A DNA stretch of 64,000 nucleotides from Batkoa obscura. Taxonomy: Eukaryota; Entomophthoromycota; Entomophthoromycetes; Entomophthorales; Batkoaceae. The stretch's first letter is position 1; every line of letters begins with the position of its first letter. This document shows positions 11,544-22,545 of the stretch, one piece after another. The notes beneath the pieces were generated by a model. It had not been told where the DNA came from, made no database searches, and was given only the letters and a program-made list of their open reading frames with translations. The translations under genes were made by a program, and so were the position numbers. Location of the stretch: assembly GCA_030770535.1 (NCBI GenBank), contig JASVEC010000011.1, positions 1,054,001 through 1,118,000 of the forward strand. Direction: 5' to 3'.

Positions 11544-13436
11544 ATGTATCAATGGCTACAGAATAATAGTAATTTAAATATCAATTTAAGTTTATCATCC
11601 AAAAAAAACAATGTAGAAAAAGATCGTGGTTATACATTAACTAATTTTAAGTAAGATTTTTAGAATAACATTACTATTCCCGCTATATTGGCTTAAAATT
11701 TTATTTTCAATAGGAAGCTATGTGATGATTTATTATGTCTAAATCCGGCCCGAGATAGTGAAACTTTGATTGAAGCGTTACGACTAATAACCGAAATGTT
11801 GATATGGAATGATCAAGAATTACTTGGTCATCAAACGGAGTTAACCCTGAATGATTCTTCTTTACCCAATTTTTTTGAATATTTTTTAGAACACAATTTA
11901 CATATTTACATGTGTTGGACACTTGGATTAGGGGATTTAAAGCCACATTCTGAAAACCCATTTTCTTGTTATACTTTTTCAACTACATTTCAAAGTGATA
12001 GAGAAAGGGATAGTCTTGCTACTCAAGCTTTAATTCACTTAAAAAGACAAGTGTTACAAAGTTTAAATATATTATTTGAAAGTATTAAAAATCAACAAAT
12101 GATTTATTATTTATTATCCAATAATTTTATCAATAGATTAGTTTGTAAACCTAATTTTAATAATGAAGAAATGGAAGAGTTATTGCCTTATTTTATTGCT
12201 TTATTAAAAGCATTGAGTTTTAAATTAAAATTAGAACAGGATAAAATGTTACCATTTTTTTATAACTCAGGACAAAAGGACCTTCCTATTTATAAAGAAG
12301 CTATTAAATACTTTGATCATTCAGATGCTATGGTAAGAGTGGCTATTAGAACTATTACATTAAACATAGCAAGTAGTAAGTTTTTATTGTTTTATTTTTA
12401 TTTATTGATTAGTTATTAATTATTAATTATTAATAGTAAAAAATCAAGAGATTACAAGTGCTATGTTACATCCTGATTTATCTGATTATTTTAATAAAGT
12501 AATAGATAAATTATTAATATTAAGTATTAAAATGGATCAATGTTTGGGCAATAATAATAATAATAAAGAAATGAGGTAATAATAAGTTATTTAATTAATT
12601 AATAATAAATTAATTTTATAGAATACGAAATAAAATCGATAAAAATCAATATTTAACGTATTTAAATGATTATTTAGAAGGAATTGATTATATTAGTGAT
12701 CTCATTCGATTGGGGGGCTATGAATTGAAAGATTATTTACGAAAATTAATAATTGAAACATTCTATTTTAATTTAATGTTGGAAAAAAAAATAAGAAAGA
12801 GTTTAAAATTATATTTATTAATTCAATTATTTTATATAATTCAAGATAAATTAATATTAAATTTATTATTATATTTATCATTTGATTTAAATATTGAGAA
12901 TTATAAAGAAGAGGAGGAAGAGAAGAAGAAGGACAAAATAATTGAAAAACATGCTTCATCACCAGAATCTATGAATACTATTACACCTAAATTATTTAAA
13001 AAGAATTGTAATCAATATAATAATCAAAATTCTCATCTTTGTGATGATTTCCACCTACCAGAAGAGCATGATTTATATTTTCAATATATAACTAATCAAA
13101 AGAAAACAGATATTTTTGATTGCGAATATTTAATTGAAGAAATTATAGACCAAACAATTTATCAAAGTATATTAAATGAATTAAATTTACTTCCACCAAA
13201 ACCAATTCGGAGAAATAGTTCAACTAGTTTATTTCAATGGGATAATTATTCACCTCAAGAAAATTCACTAAATAATAATATCAGTTTCAATAATCGAAAT
13301 TTTATTAATAATATTAACAATAATTCCTTTTTAAAAGAAATTCAATTTCAAGAGTTAAAAGTTAAACAACAAGAAAGTAATATTTTATTATATTTGATTT
13401 TTTGTTTAGTTATTTATAATAAAAAAGAAGGTAATA

Positions 13437-13480
<44 letters not shown>

Positions 13481-15235
13481 TATGGAATTGTATTAATTTT
13501 TTATTTTTATTTCTATATAGATTTTAAATTAGGTTGGTTAATAAGGTGCGGTTTATGTTCTGTTAGATATTTAAGAAAAAGATATTTAATGGTAATAATT
13601 AATTAATAATATAAATAATAGAATTATATAAATATTAATTAATTTTTTATTAAAATATAGAAATCCTTGACAAGTCCTATAAATTTAAAATTATTAGATA
13701 AAGACAAAGATAATGAAATCATTCAATATTGGTTAAATGAATCACAATCTACTATTAATTCATTGTCAAGCTCAGCTACTTCTTCACCTCCACCATCACC
13801 TACAATAAATGTTAAATCAAATGATAAAATGAATGTAAGTTAAAATAGAAATATTATATTTTATAATATAAGAATATAATAAGAATATAATATAAGAACA
13901 TAATAAGAACATAATAAGAATATGATACTTATTTATTTAATATTTAATATATTTAATATATTTAATATTAGGTTTGGTATCATAAAAAAACAATTTATAG
14001 TCTATTTCGAATTATAAGAAAACAAAATCGATTCCATATAATAACTGTTAAAATGGCAGCGGAATTATTATTAAATTTAAGTTATTTTCCAGGTACAGCA
14101 CCTTGTTTAGATATCAACTTAAAAAAAAAAATGGAGGTAAAATATCAATTATTAAGTTTAATTTAAAGAATACTTCATTAATACTTTTTTTATACATTTT
14201 TAATTTTAGAATGATATTAAAGAAATGAATTTTAAAATGCAACATTACTTATCTCATCCAAAATTTCCTATATTATTATTTTATTTTGAAATAGAGAACT
14301 TTATGGGTAAGTAAATAATATTAATTATATATAAATGATATTTAATTTATTTTTAATATTAAATTAGAATCCATGGATCAAATTCCAAAAAAGATATTAA
14401 GTTTACAAGCTATAACAATATTTTCTCCAAGTATTGATCCGGATACTCATTTAGATAATAAAATTGGTAATTTATATTAAATTTAATAATAAATAATAAA
14501 TAATAAATAATAAATAATAAATAATAAATAATAAATAATAAATAATAAATAATAACAATAATAATCTATTTTCTATAGCTCATTTAAGTCGAGTCATTCA
14601 GATGTATTTAATTTATCAAAAATTAAATCATTGGCTATTACGTAGTCAAGGAGCAATACCAAGTTGGCAAAAACAATTAAAACAATATAAATTAAATAAT
14701 CAATTAGAAAACAATACTATTGTTGGATTAGATAATTATTTAGCATTGTCAGTTAAAATATTAGATAATTTTGATTTAGATAAACAATATGCTATTTTAT
14801 TAAATGAAAATCAAACTCAATTTTTATTAGCTAATATGGATCGTAATGGGTTTTCAAAAGCTAAACAAGTTAAAATTATAATAGCAATTAATTTTATGGA
14901 AGTTGAGGTAAACTAATTTGCATATTTATTTATTTTTATTGTATTAAAATGTAATATTTAATTTTTTTTGTTTTATCTTTATCTAGTTTCAAAAAGTACC
15001 TGATTCGCCTGAACTTATTAAAGTAATTCATTTTGATTTTAAATATCAAAATTTAGGTCTTGGAACTATACCAAAATCACCTTCATTTCCAGAAGTTATT
15101 ATCAAACAAGAATTTATCCTAGAATTTTTAGATTTAATGGAATGTTTACATGCATTACAAAATTTAAATTTAGCTAAGAAAGAATATTTAAAGAAATGCA
15201 GAGAAAACACTAAAAGTGTATTGGGACTTAATTGA
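11544..15235 (+). CDS. CLEC16A/Ema/GOP-1 family protein
   Basis: Eleven exons: 11544-11650, 11714-12375, 12437-12575, 12622-13430, 13521-13591, 13661-13834, 13972-14136, 14210-14306, 14368-14466, 14579-14907, 14987-15235. They encode 966 residues. The N-terminal FPL domain is clear: ETLIEALRLITEMLIW, VLQSLNILFESIKN, IYYLLSNNFINRL, EAIKYFDHSDAMVRVAIRT. CLEC16A (animals) and Ema/GOP-1 act on late endosomes and lysosomes in membrane trafficking, mitophagy and autophagosome maturation, and include no lectin domain despite the name. The C-terminal half is poorly conserved, with Asn-rich insertions. The acceptor of exon 5 follows a (TTA)n run that lies inside intron 4. The neighbouring divergent gene is an endomembrane CLC exchanger, consistent with a shared late-endosome role, though this is inference. 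Confidence 0.88.
13436..13481 (+). repeat. (TTA)n microsatellite in CLEC16A intron 4
   Basis: A run of about 14 TTA units. It reads as poly-leucine if left unspliced, but the GTAATAATT donor and TATATAG acceptor around it place it in an intron. Confidence 0.85.
14482..14556 (+). repeat. (AATAAAT)n tandem repeat in CLEC16A intron 9
   Basis: About ten AATAAAT-type units fill most of the intron between exons 9 and 10. Confidence 0.85.
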
Positions 15236-15945
15236 TGTATTAATATAAGAAGGATAAGGATAAGGATAAGGATTTAAGGAAAGAATGTTTGTTAAAGGTT
15301 ATATGTTTTATGAGTATATCTTAGTTTTCGATTGTTTTTGTAAAAATAAAATATTACATAAATTTAATATAACTATTACTTACTAAATTGATAAAATAAG
15401 ATCAAAATGATGATTATTCAAGTATTATTAGCATTCATAAGTTACAATAAATGAAATTTCGACTTTTAACTTAAATTTTAGTTATATTGATAAATTTCAC
15501 ATAGTTAACTTTTTTCATTAAAACGATGTCATGTTTTCATTTTCAATTTATAAACTAAAAGATAAATGAAAAAATGTTTATTAATATACTAAATGATCTA
15601 TTATAATATTTAAATAAACAATAAATTATTATCTAATTAAAATAAATTATTAAATACTTAATTACTTAATTACAAAATGAAAACATTCATTCAGTTTATT
15701 CTTATCAACAAAACTTCGATGTTTAACAAACGTAACACTCAACTTACCAATTTAGATCAAAATTTCAATTTTTTAAAGTATTTTGAAAAAAAGTGAATTT
15801 TTAACTATTAAAAAGGTGACGAAACTCGAAATTATCAGATAATATTTAACTTGATTTAATTGGTTGCGTTTTAAACCCAATCCATAAAAATTCACTTCAA
15901 CTCCAGTTTAATAACTTTTAACAAATATAAAATCGAAAATAAAAA
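15236..15945. other. Intergenic, upstream of ETF-beta
   Basis: AT-rich DNA with no coding region. It starts with a short purine-rich run (GGATAAGGATAAGGATAAGG) just after the CLEC16A stop. The ETF-beta promoter is presumably near 15800-15940, but no distinct motif was seen. Confidence 0.4.
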
Positions 15946-16895
15946 ATGAGTAAACTTCGCGTATTAGTTGGTGTTAAAAGAGTGATTGATTATGCAGTTA
16001 AGATTCGTGTGAATCCAGGAAAAACAGGTGTTGAAACAAATGGTGTGAAGCATAGTATGAATCCATTTGATGAAATAGCAGTTGAAGAAGCGGTACGTTT
16101 ACGTGAAAAATTAGGTAAAGAAAAGATAGCTGAAATTATTGCTGTTACCTGTGGTCCAAGTAAATCTCAAGAAACATTAAGAACTGCTTTAGCTATGGGA
16201 GCGGATCGTGCTATTCATGTGGAAGTTAGTGATAAAGAAGCTAGCGATTTACAACCTTTAGCAGTAGCTAAATTACTTAAAGCTGTTGTTGAAAAAGAAA
16301 ATATTGATTTAGCTATTTTGGGTAAACAAGCTATTGATGATGATTCTAATCAAACGGGTCAAATGTTAGCTGGATTTTTAAATTGGCCACAAGTAAATTT
16401 TTGTATAGAATCAAAGAACATTTTTTTATTTGTATTTAATTTTTAGGCTACTTTTGCTTCCAAGATAGATATCGCTGATAATGGTGGAATTTCAGTTAAA
16501 CGTGAAGTGGATGGAGGATTAGAAACGCTTGCTAGTAAATTACCTGCTGTTGTTACTACTGATTTACGGTAATTTTAATTTTATAAATGTATTAAATTTT
16601 ATATTCATTCCGATTTTTTAGTTTAAATGAACCACGTTACGCTTCTCTTCCTAACATTATGGTAATATCAGTTTTCAGAAGGAATGGGGAATGAGTGTGT
16701 TTGTTAACTTTACTTTTTTAGAAAGCCAAAAAGAAACCATTAGCCAAACTTACCCCAAGTGAACTTGGAGTTGATATTTCACCAAGACTTCAAGTATTGG
16801 AAGTGGTTGAGCCACCAAAGCGTCAAGGTGGTGGTAAGGTTGAATCCGTAGATGAGTTATTGGATAAACTTCGTAATGAAAAGAAGGTGATCTAA
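15946..16895 (+). CDS. CIR1: Electron transfer flavoprotein beta subunit
   Basis: Four exons (15946-16392, 16447-16568, 16622-16661, 16722-16895) encode 260 residues, the usual ETF-beta length. It begins [20 protein letters not shown], followed by [18 protein letters not shown] and the nucleotide-binding [20 protein letters not shown] loop. The ETF-beta signature region [20 protein letters not shown] and the terminal [15 protein letters not shown] are intact. With the alpha subunit it forms the mitochondrial FAD/AMP heterodimer that passes electrons from acyl-CoA dehydrogenases to ETF-ubiquinone oxidoreductase. Exon 3 is only 40 bases. The N-terminus looks unprocessed, as in other ETF-beta proteins. 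Confidence 0.96.
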
Positions 16896-17432
16896 AAATG
16901 GTATTTCTTTAATAAAATTGAAAGTTAAATTCCGATTATTAATTTTTAAATTTGTTTATTTCTGTTTATTTTGTGTTAATATGTATTATAATTGTTAAAT
17001 TATGCATGGCAAGTTATTATTAAATAAATTTTATTTTAGTATTTAAAAATTATATAATAACACTATAATTTTATATTATTTATATTCAATTTGGATGGAA
17101 ATAATGGGATTAAAATAATGCATTTATTCTATTTGTTTATAATATATGACTATAACTTGGATAAAAATTCAATACATTCTAGTTAAATTAATAAAAATAA
17201 ATAGTACATTCATAATGGAGGCGTCCTTTTTGGTTTCATCATTTTTTCCATTTTTTAAGTACTATTTGAGTGGAAAGATTGTTATTAAAATTCTTAAACA
17301 AAAAGTACATCCCCATATGCTTGTGTCCCTATGAAACAAATAATAAATAAATTAAATTGAACTTTAAAAAAATCAATAAATGTAGAAGTATAGAGTTACT
17401 GTTAAATTTTAATAGGCAATAAACAAAAAAAT
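16896..17432. other. Intergenic between ETF-beta and RAD9 (tail to tail)
   Basis: Converging 3' ends of the two genes. Contains one MITE copy (17216-17315). Nothing else recognised. Confidence 0.5.
17216..17315 (+). mobile_element. MITE-like element, copy 3 of 10
   Basis: Left end diverged (TGGAGGCGTCC), right end canonical (TACATCCCCA). The core GGTTTCATCATTTTTTCC is present. Right flank TA, left flank AA, so the duplication is not intact here. Confidence 0.75.
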
Positions 17433-19443
17433 TTAAATCACATCCGAAGATGGGGATCCTTGAGGTGGTGTACCTGGTATAAAACTTGGGTCATTTTCAT
17501 CATCCCCAATTAATTGCCCTTTAAAAGTATCAATTTGATCGGGTACCCAATTCGAAGTTAATCTTTCCAGATTACTTTCAACTCCTTGTGAGTATGCTAG
17601 AGCACCTTGGGTATGACTTTCTTTCTCCTCACGAGGCGGAGTGTTGAAAGTACTTGAATTATCTTCACTTGAATCGATATTATAATTTTGCCTTCGTTCA
17701 GCTGAATAGCTATTCGTTGATAGTGTAGTTGCTGTCCTATTGCTATTTGCTAACACTGTAGTTGCTGTTCTATTGCTATTTGCTTGTAATGTAGTGGCTG
17801 TTCTGTAGCTATTTATCTGTACAGTACTGGCTGTTCTATGACTATTTGCTGGCACTGTAGTGGCTGTTCTTTGAGTATCTACTGGTATCGCAGTATTTAT
17901 TCTGTGACTACTTATTTCTGTCGTAGAAGTTGTTTTTCTTTTTTTCAAGCTTAACTTTTCACTCGTCCCTTGAGTTAAATCCTATAATATTAAAGTAAAA
18001 AATAAAATTATCAAAATTATTTACCGTCTGATAATTATGCTCTTGTTCAATGATATTTGGGAGATCTAAAGCTGAATCCAAACTAGAAGTTGGTTCATTT
18101 ATATGAGCCATACTACTACTTCTATTGTCAGCATCTAATAAAATTAAGTTAATGATACTTTTAAGACAATGAAACTTACGAATTTCCAAACCACTTAAGC
18201 TTCTTAAAAGAACATTTACATTGGAGTTCTGCGTTACATTCTCAGCTAAATCTCTTTTCGCAGATGCCTCTTGAGTTGCTGGTGTTGCAATAAAAGAATT
18301 GTTTAAATTACTATTATTCTGTGTATGGAATAACTTGATGTTTTGCTCGCCACTTGTACAAATTACAAAGCGTGCCTGAACCGTCCCTCTTAATTCTAAA
18401 TCAAAAAATATCGGTCTAATAATATGATTAGGTATTCTTTAACTATTATCATTTAGCTTACTCTCCGCCACATGTAAAATAGGCATTGATATCACATTCC
18501 ATTTCTTTAGCTAGAACTAAAACTGCCTATGAAATTAAATGAATGTTTTAAAATATCTGTGATCTTCTTACTTTAAACTCTTTAACATTCAGAGTTAAGT
18601 ACACATCCTTATCAACACTAAATCTATCTAAATCAGAGGGATGGATCGTTAAAATAGTATGTGGATGTTTTTTAATTTTTTCTATAAATATTAAAAATTC
18701 ATCAAAATCAACAAATCTCTTACTTAAATCGGTGATACTTCCCAATGCTTCATTGTGAAACGATTTGATTGAAAATGAGTCACTTGTACAAATAAGTGTA
18801 AATTCTTCTAATCGAATATCAAATTGAGCTAATAATGTTAATAAAAACTTTGAATTCATTCTCCAGCTGTAACAGTTGTTGGAACGTACAATATGCAATG
18901 TATCTACAGCTGAGTCTTGATAGGCTACCTTTATCTGTTGATAGACTAAGTTTGGATAAATAAACCTGATTTTCAATCTCAAACCTTCGGATTCTTCCCT
19001 GTTTTCAAAGTCGTTGATGCTGAATTCACATCTCTCTGCTTTGTCAGTACTTGACATGCTTAGTTTTACCACGTCTAATAAAGTCTAATTTTTAATTAAC
19101 TGTACAGATTTCAAATTTAATTACCTTTAAATCCACTTTGCAATTTACTTCTGAGTTCGTTCCCATTTTGATCTCATCAAAAAACCCACTCTTAAATAAT
19201 ATTTTACCATAGGATGAGCGACTACTATCCATCAATGAAAATAAAATCTACTCTTTATTAATTTTAAATGTTAAAATTAGTGCATTTCTACCTCATCTTT
19301 ATTCCCGGTGATAGATAGTGAATCCCCAAACTTCAAAAGACAGGATAATATTTTATAAAATTCTAAAAGGTATTTAGTTCATACAATAATTTTATTAGTG
19401 TTATTATACCTTTTAACGAAAACCCTGGGACAATAAAATCCAT
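17433..19443 (-). CDS. RAD9: Rad9, 9-1-1 checkpoint clamp subunit
   Basis: Eight exons: 19443-19410, 19362-19292, 19247-19125, 19084-18572, 18526-18462, 18415-18180, 18134-18025, 17981-17433. They encode 566 residues. The PCNA-like core begins MDFIVPGFSLKEFYKILSCL, with the family hallmark MDSSRSSYGKILF. The second lobe starts at VKEFKAVLVLA and the core ends with ELRGTVQARFVICTS. Rad9 forms a ring with Rad1 and Hus1 that is loaded at damaged DNA and activates the ATR/Rad3 kinase through its flexible tail. The tail here is Ser/Thr-rich, contains five 11-residue repeats around NS-RTATT (about 17705-17880), and ends DPSFIPGTPPQGSP. Some acceptors were chosen by frame: intron 3 uses the upstream AG. 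Confidence 0.87.
17705..17885 (-). repeat. 33 bp minisatellite in the RAD9 tail
   Basis: Five to six imperfect 33-base units encode an 11-residue repeat of the form NS[HYN]RTA[ST]T[VL]xx. The repeat stays in frame and lies in the predicted disordered tail. Confidence 0.85.
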
Positions 19444-19543
19444 AACGATAAGTAATGACGATAAAAAACTTTAAAAGGCAAATTAGAACATTTTCATTTT
19501 ATGCAAAAAAGAAACCTAAATTTCAACTCAGTTTTTAATCCAA
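19444..19543. promoter_or_regulatory. Short divergent promoter, RAD9 / PIG-Y
   Basis: Only 100 bases separate the two start codons, so both promoters must lie here or within the first exons. No TATA box seen. Confidence 0.5.
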
Positions 19544-19843
19544 ATGCTTGAACTAAGCAGCCTATTTGATCGACGCGTTTATGGTTATTTAATTTTAATA
19601 ATCACCTATGTCATTTTCTTGGTCTATTCTTACGCTTTATTTTTTTCAAAGTGTATTGTTTTAGAACCACGGTATGAAGTAAGTTGATTTATTTACTTTG
19701 ATTACACTGAATTAACTGTTTAGGTTTTAACTTGGGTAGAGAAGAATGAGTACTATTTTTTAGCTTCGATACTGTTTCTACCAATGGGGCTATGGATTAT
19801 CTTCTGGAATTGGGCTGGTATGAAGTATTTTAGGCATAATTGA
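19544..19843 (+). CDS. PIG-Y/Eri1-like subunit of GPI-GlcNAc transferase
   Basis: Two exons (19544-19678, 19724-19843) encode 84 residues. There are two hydrophobic segments, about residues 13-40 (YLILIITYVIFLVYSYALFF) and 54-75. The C-terminus WIIFWNWAGMKYFRHN closely matches the PIG-Y end, which I recall as WMGIKLFRHN. PIG-Y is a small ER membrane subunit that associates with PIG-A in the complex making GlcNAc-phosphatidylinositol, the first step of GPI-anchor synthesis. The length fits. The assignment rests on the C-terminal motif and topology. The gene is easy to miss because the first exon alone is too short for most ORF finders. Confidence 0.75.
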
Positions 19844-20339
19844 TGGACGAATAGATACCAAAATAATTTGTTAATAATCGCTATTACTGTGACCCTAATT
19901 TATATAAATTTAGCTACTCGAATTAAATCTGATGAGCTAGTAATCTTTATTTAGAAACATTTATATCAAAGAGTTATTATTATGGCACTTAATTATTAAA
20001 TATGCAATGTTTTCATTTGCAACCTACACTCATCTACAAATTTTAATAATAAATAATTTAAATGTCATTATTTTAGATTCAAACAAACTTAGATTCATCG
20101 AATTAATATCCGTGCGACTAATATGTTAATAATGAAATCTATAGTAATATCTTTATAGATTACCCTTGTAATTTTTATTTGAAAAAAAAGAATTTAGATT
20201 TAAATCAAACACAGATTCCTTAAAGCCCTTATTTTAAAATGTTATAGCTAACTATTCCTTCTGTAAACCAACCGTCTATAAACAAGACAATTCAAATATA
20301 AACTTTTGGAAAGCTAAAGCAGCAAGTTTCAATACTTTA
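19844..20339. other. Intergenic, converging 3' ends
   Basis: AT-rich 495-base gap between PIG-Y and the RING gene. No feature recognised. Confidence 0.4.
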
Positions 20340-22173
20340 TTATTTCAAATGGAAAGTTAAAAGTAAATCTGGTAAACGATATTTATCCAAAATCAATAAG
20401 TCCATCAACAGTGGCAATGAGTCTCTATGAACAGTTGGCCTTGATTCTAAAAATACATTGTAGTTTTTCATCTCTTCAATTTTATTACTGCATCGTTTTA
20501 ACACAGAATAAAAGTCACCCTGAAACAAAATTGTTATATAAATCAACTAAGGTTATTATAAGCCTTACCTTTTCAATATGCAGCAACCCTTTTAATTCCT
20601 TGGATAAAGTATATTCTGCCAATGGTAATTTTATCTTTTCTTTTGCTTCAGCCTCAACGATATTGACGATTTTCTTTGAACGATCCTCTCGGATAAAATG
20701 TGGACGTTTTAATAAATTTTTGCATCCTTCACCTTGAGCAGTGCCCCAGTTTGTTCTATTTGTTTTGAATGATTTTATTACTTTATAACAACTATATTTA
20801 ATGTGCCTATTAGCTTTGTTAAATGCTAAAAAATAAATCACCCTTTCAAAATACCGTAATATTATAATACCTCTATTATTGAATTTAATCTTGAATTTTT
20901 TATTATTCTTTTTATTTGATTTTGCGAACGCTTTTTCAGTTGCAGCATTTGTCTCTTTATTTTTGATTTCAAGTGGGATTTCATTTATGTACCTCGTTAC
21001 CGCTTTACTACTTACACAATTTACTCCATTTATTTCATTCGAAATCATCTTTTCAGATTGACTATTCTTTAAATTTTTGTCATTAATTACATAATTCTTA
21101 TTTCTAGCTTTCTTATCAGCATTTCTTTTATTTGAAGCTGATATTATTTTATTGTATTTTTTCTGTTGTGATTCTAGTTCATAAATCTTTTCCTTTTGTC
21201 TGTTTAATTCTATTTCATGAGTCTCTTCTTGCTGCAACTGTAACTTCCAAATCTTTTGTTTTTGTAACTCCAATTCCTGAATCTTTTTATTTGATAGTTG
21301 GATTTCCAATACCTGATCATAATTGATAGTCCTTAGTAAATCCCCGTTTAATTTCTCTGATATCAACTCCCTTTCTAAACTTTCAAATTGAAATTCTTTA
21401 TCCATTGTTAAATTTAATTCCTCATTTAGCAATAAACCATCATTTTCTAGCTCATTAATATAACTCCTTTTTTTCTCGAGTTCTTTTTCTAATTGAATAA
21501 CCAATAATACCAGTTGATCTATTCTTTTTTCTTTTGAATGTAAATCCATTCTGAAATCCCCTCTCTCCTTTTTCAACCGAGCCTTTAAGTCATAAATCTG
21601 CTCATATAATTCCTTCTGAGAATCTTGCTCGACTCTTTCATTAACTAGTTGCATTGAATTAAGTTTTCTATCCTTCCTATTTTGTTTATTTATCAATACA
21701 AAATTTATATGCCCGCTACTACCATCATTTAACAAAATAGGAGCTTGACCTATTGAAGTATCTGAACTTTTATTAGCACTATTTATATCATTTCCAGGGT
21801 CATAATTATCATTTGAGTTAACAAAATTATTTAATATAACCGTTTTGAAATGTATTTGCTCGCTACACAGTGGGCATATACTTTGCTTCTTAACAGCTTT
21901 AATATACCTTTCGATGCTAAAAAAGTAGTCAATTAAAGTGTTGAAATTTACTTTGATTTACTTAGAATTTACCACTGATTATGAAACATATGACCACCTT
22001 TAAGAAATTAGTTGATTATAGTATTATTTAATAAACTGCTTACAATTAGTAACCACAATCTCTTTGCTTCTTATTCTATCCTGCCAATGATCAGATTCTT
22101 CATGTTGCTTCAATATATCCTCCTTTTTATACGTGTATCTTTGGAAGCTGTGTTGACAAAGAGTACAGCTCAT
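20340..22173 (-). CDS. RING finger, coiled-coil protein (candidate E3 ligase)
   Basis: Four exons (22173-22044, 21997-21973, 21916-20569, 20519-20340) encode 560 residues. The N-terminus is a C3HC4-type RING: MSCTLC, then TNCGHMFHNQC and CPLC. The first loop is unusually long, about 37 residues. Exon 2 is a 25-base microexon that supplies GHMFHNQ; without it the RING cannot form. A long charged coiled coil follows (about residues 145-300, for example LVIQLEKELEKKRSYINEL and a Gln-rich heptad run). The C-terminus is basic and of unknown function. RING plus coiled coil recalls TRAIP-type ubiquitin ligases, but there is no decisive match outside the RING. Substrate and location unknown. Confidence 0.7.
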
Positions 22174-22545
22174 TTGTATTTATTTAAAGATAAAACAAAG
22201 AAAGAATAAATGTCAAATTTTATGTCTTATTGGTAGAAGACAATTACGAAAATGCCTATAGCTTTATTACTTCTGCTTATTATTTGCCTTATTTGGATAA
22301 AACTCTTATCGTGATTATTTGGCTCATGAAATTTTGCAGTAAATCGCGATATCTTAACCGTTTAATTATAACTTATATGCTAATGTAATAAATGCCTATA
22401 TCTTATAGTATAAAGTGCTAGAAAGTTTTGAATACACTGTTAAAAAGATGAGAGTGCTATATAAATAAAAATAAGAGAAAACACTATTTCTAAAGTGTTC
22501 AAAATAGCTTTTAAAGTAACTCTTAATTATAATTTATAGCTTTAT
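22174..22545. other. Intergenic, RING gene promoter side
   Basis: AT-rich 370 bases holding the 5' flank of the RING gene and the 3' flank of the F-box gene. No feature recognised. Confidence 0.4.

Noticed and set aside
13431-13606. Poly-leucine C-terminus of an apparent ORF in the CLEC16A gene
   Set aside because: It is translated intron: GTAATAATT donor, (TTA)n, TATATAG acceptor, and the protein continues in frame downstream.
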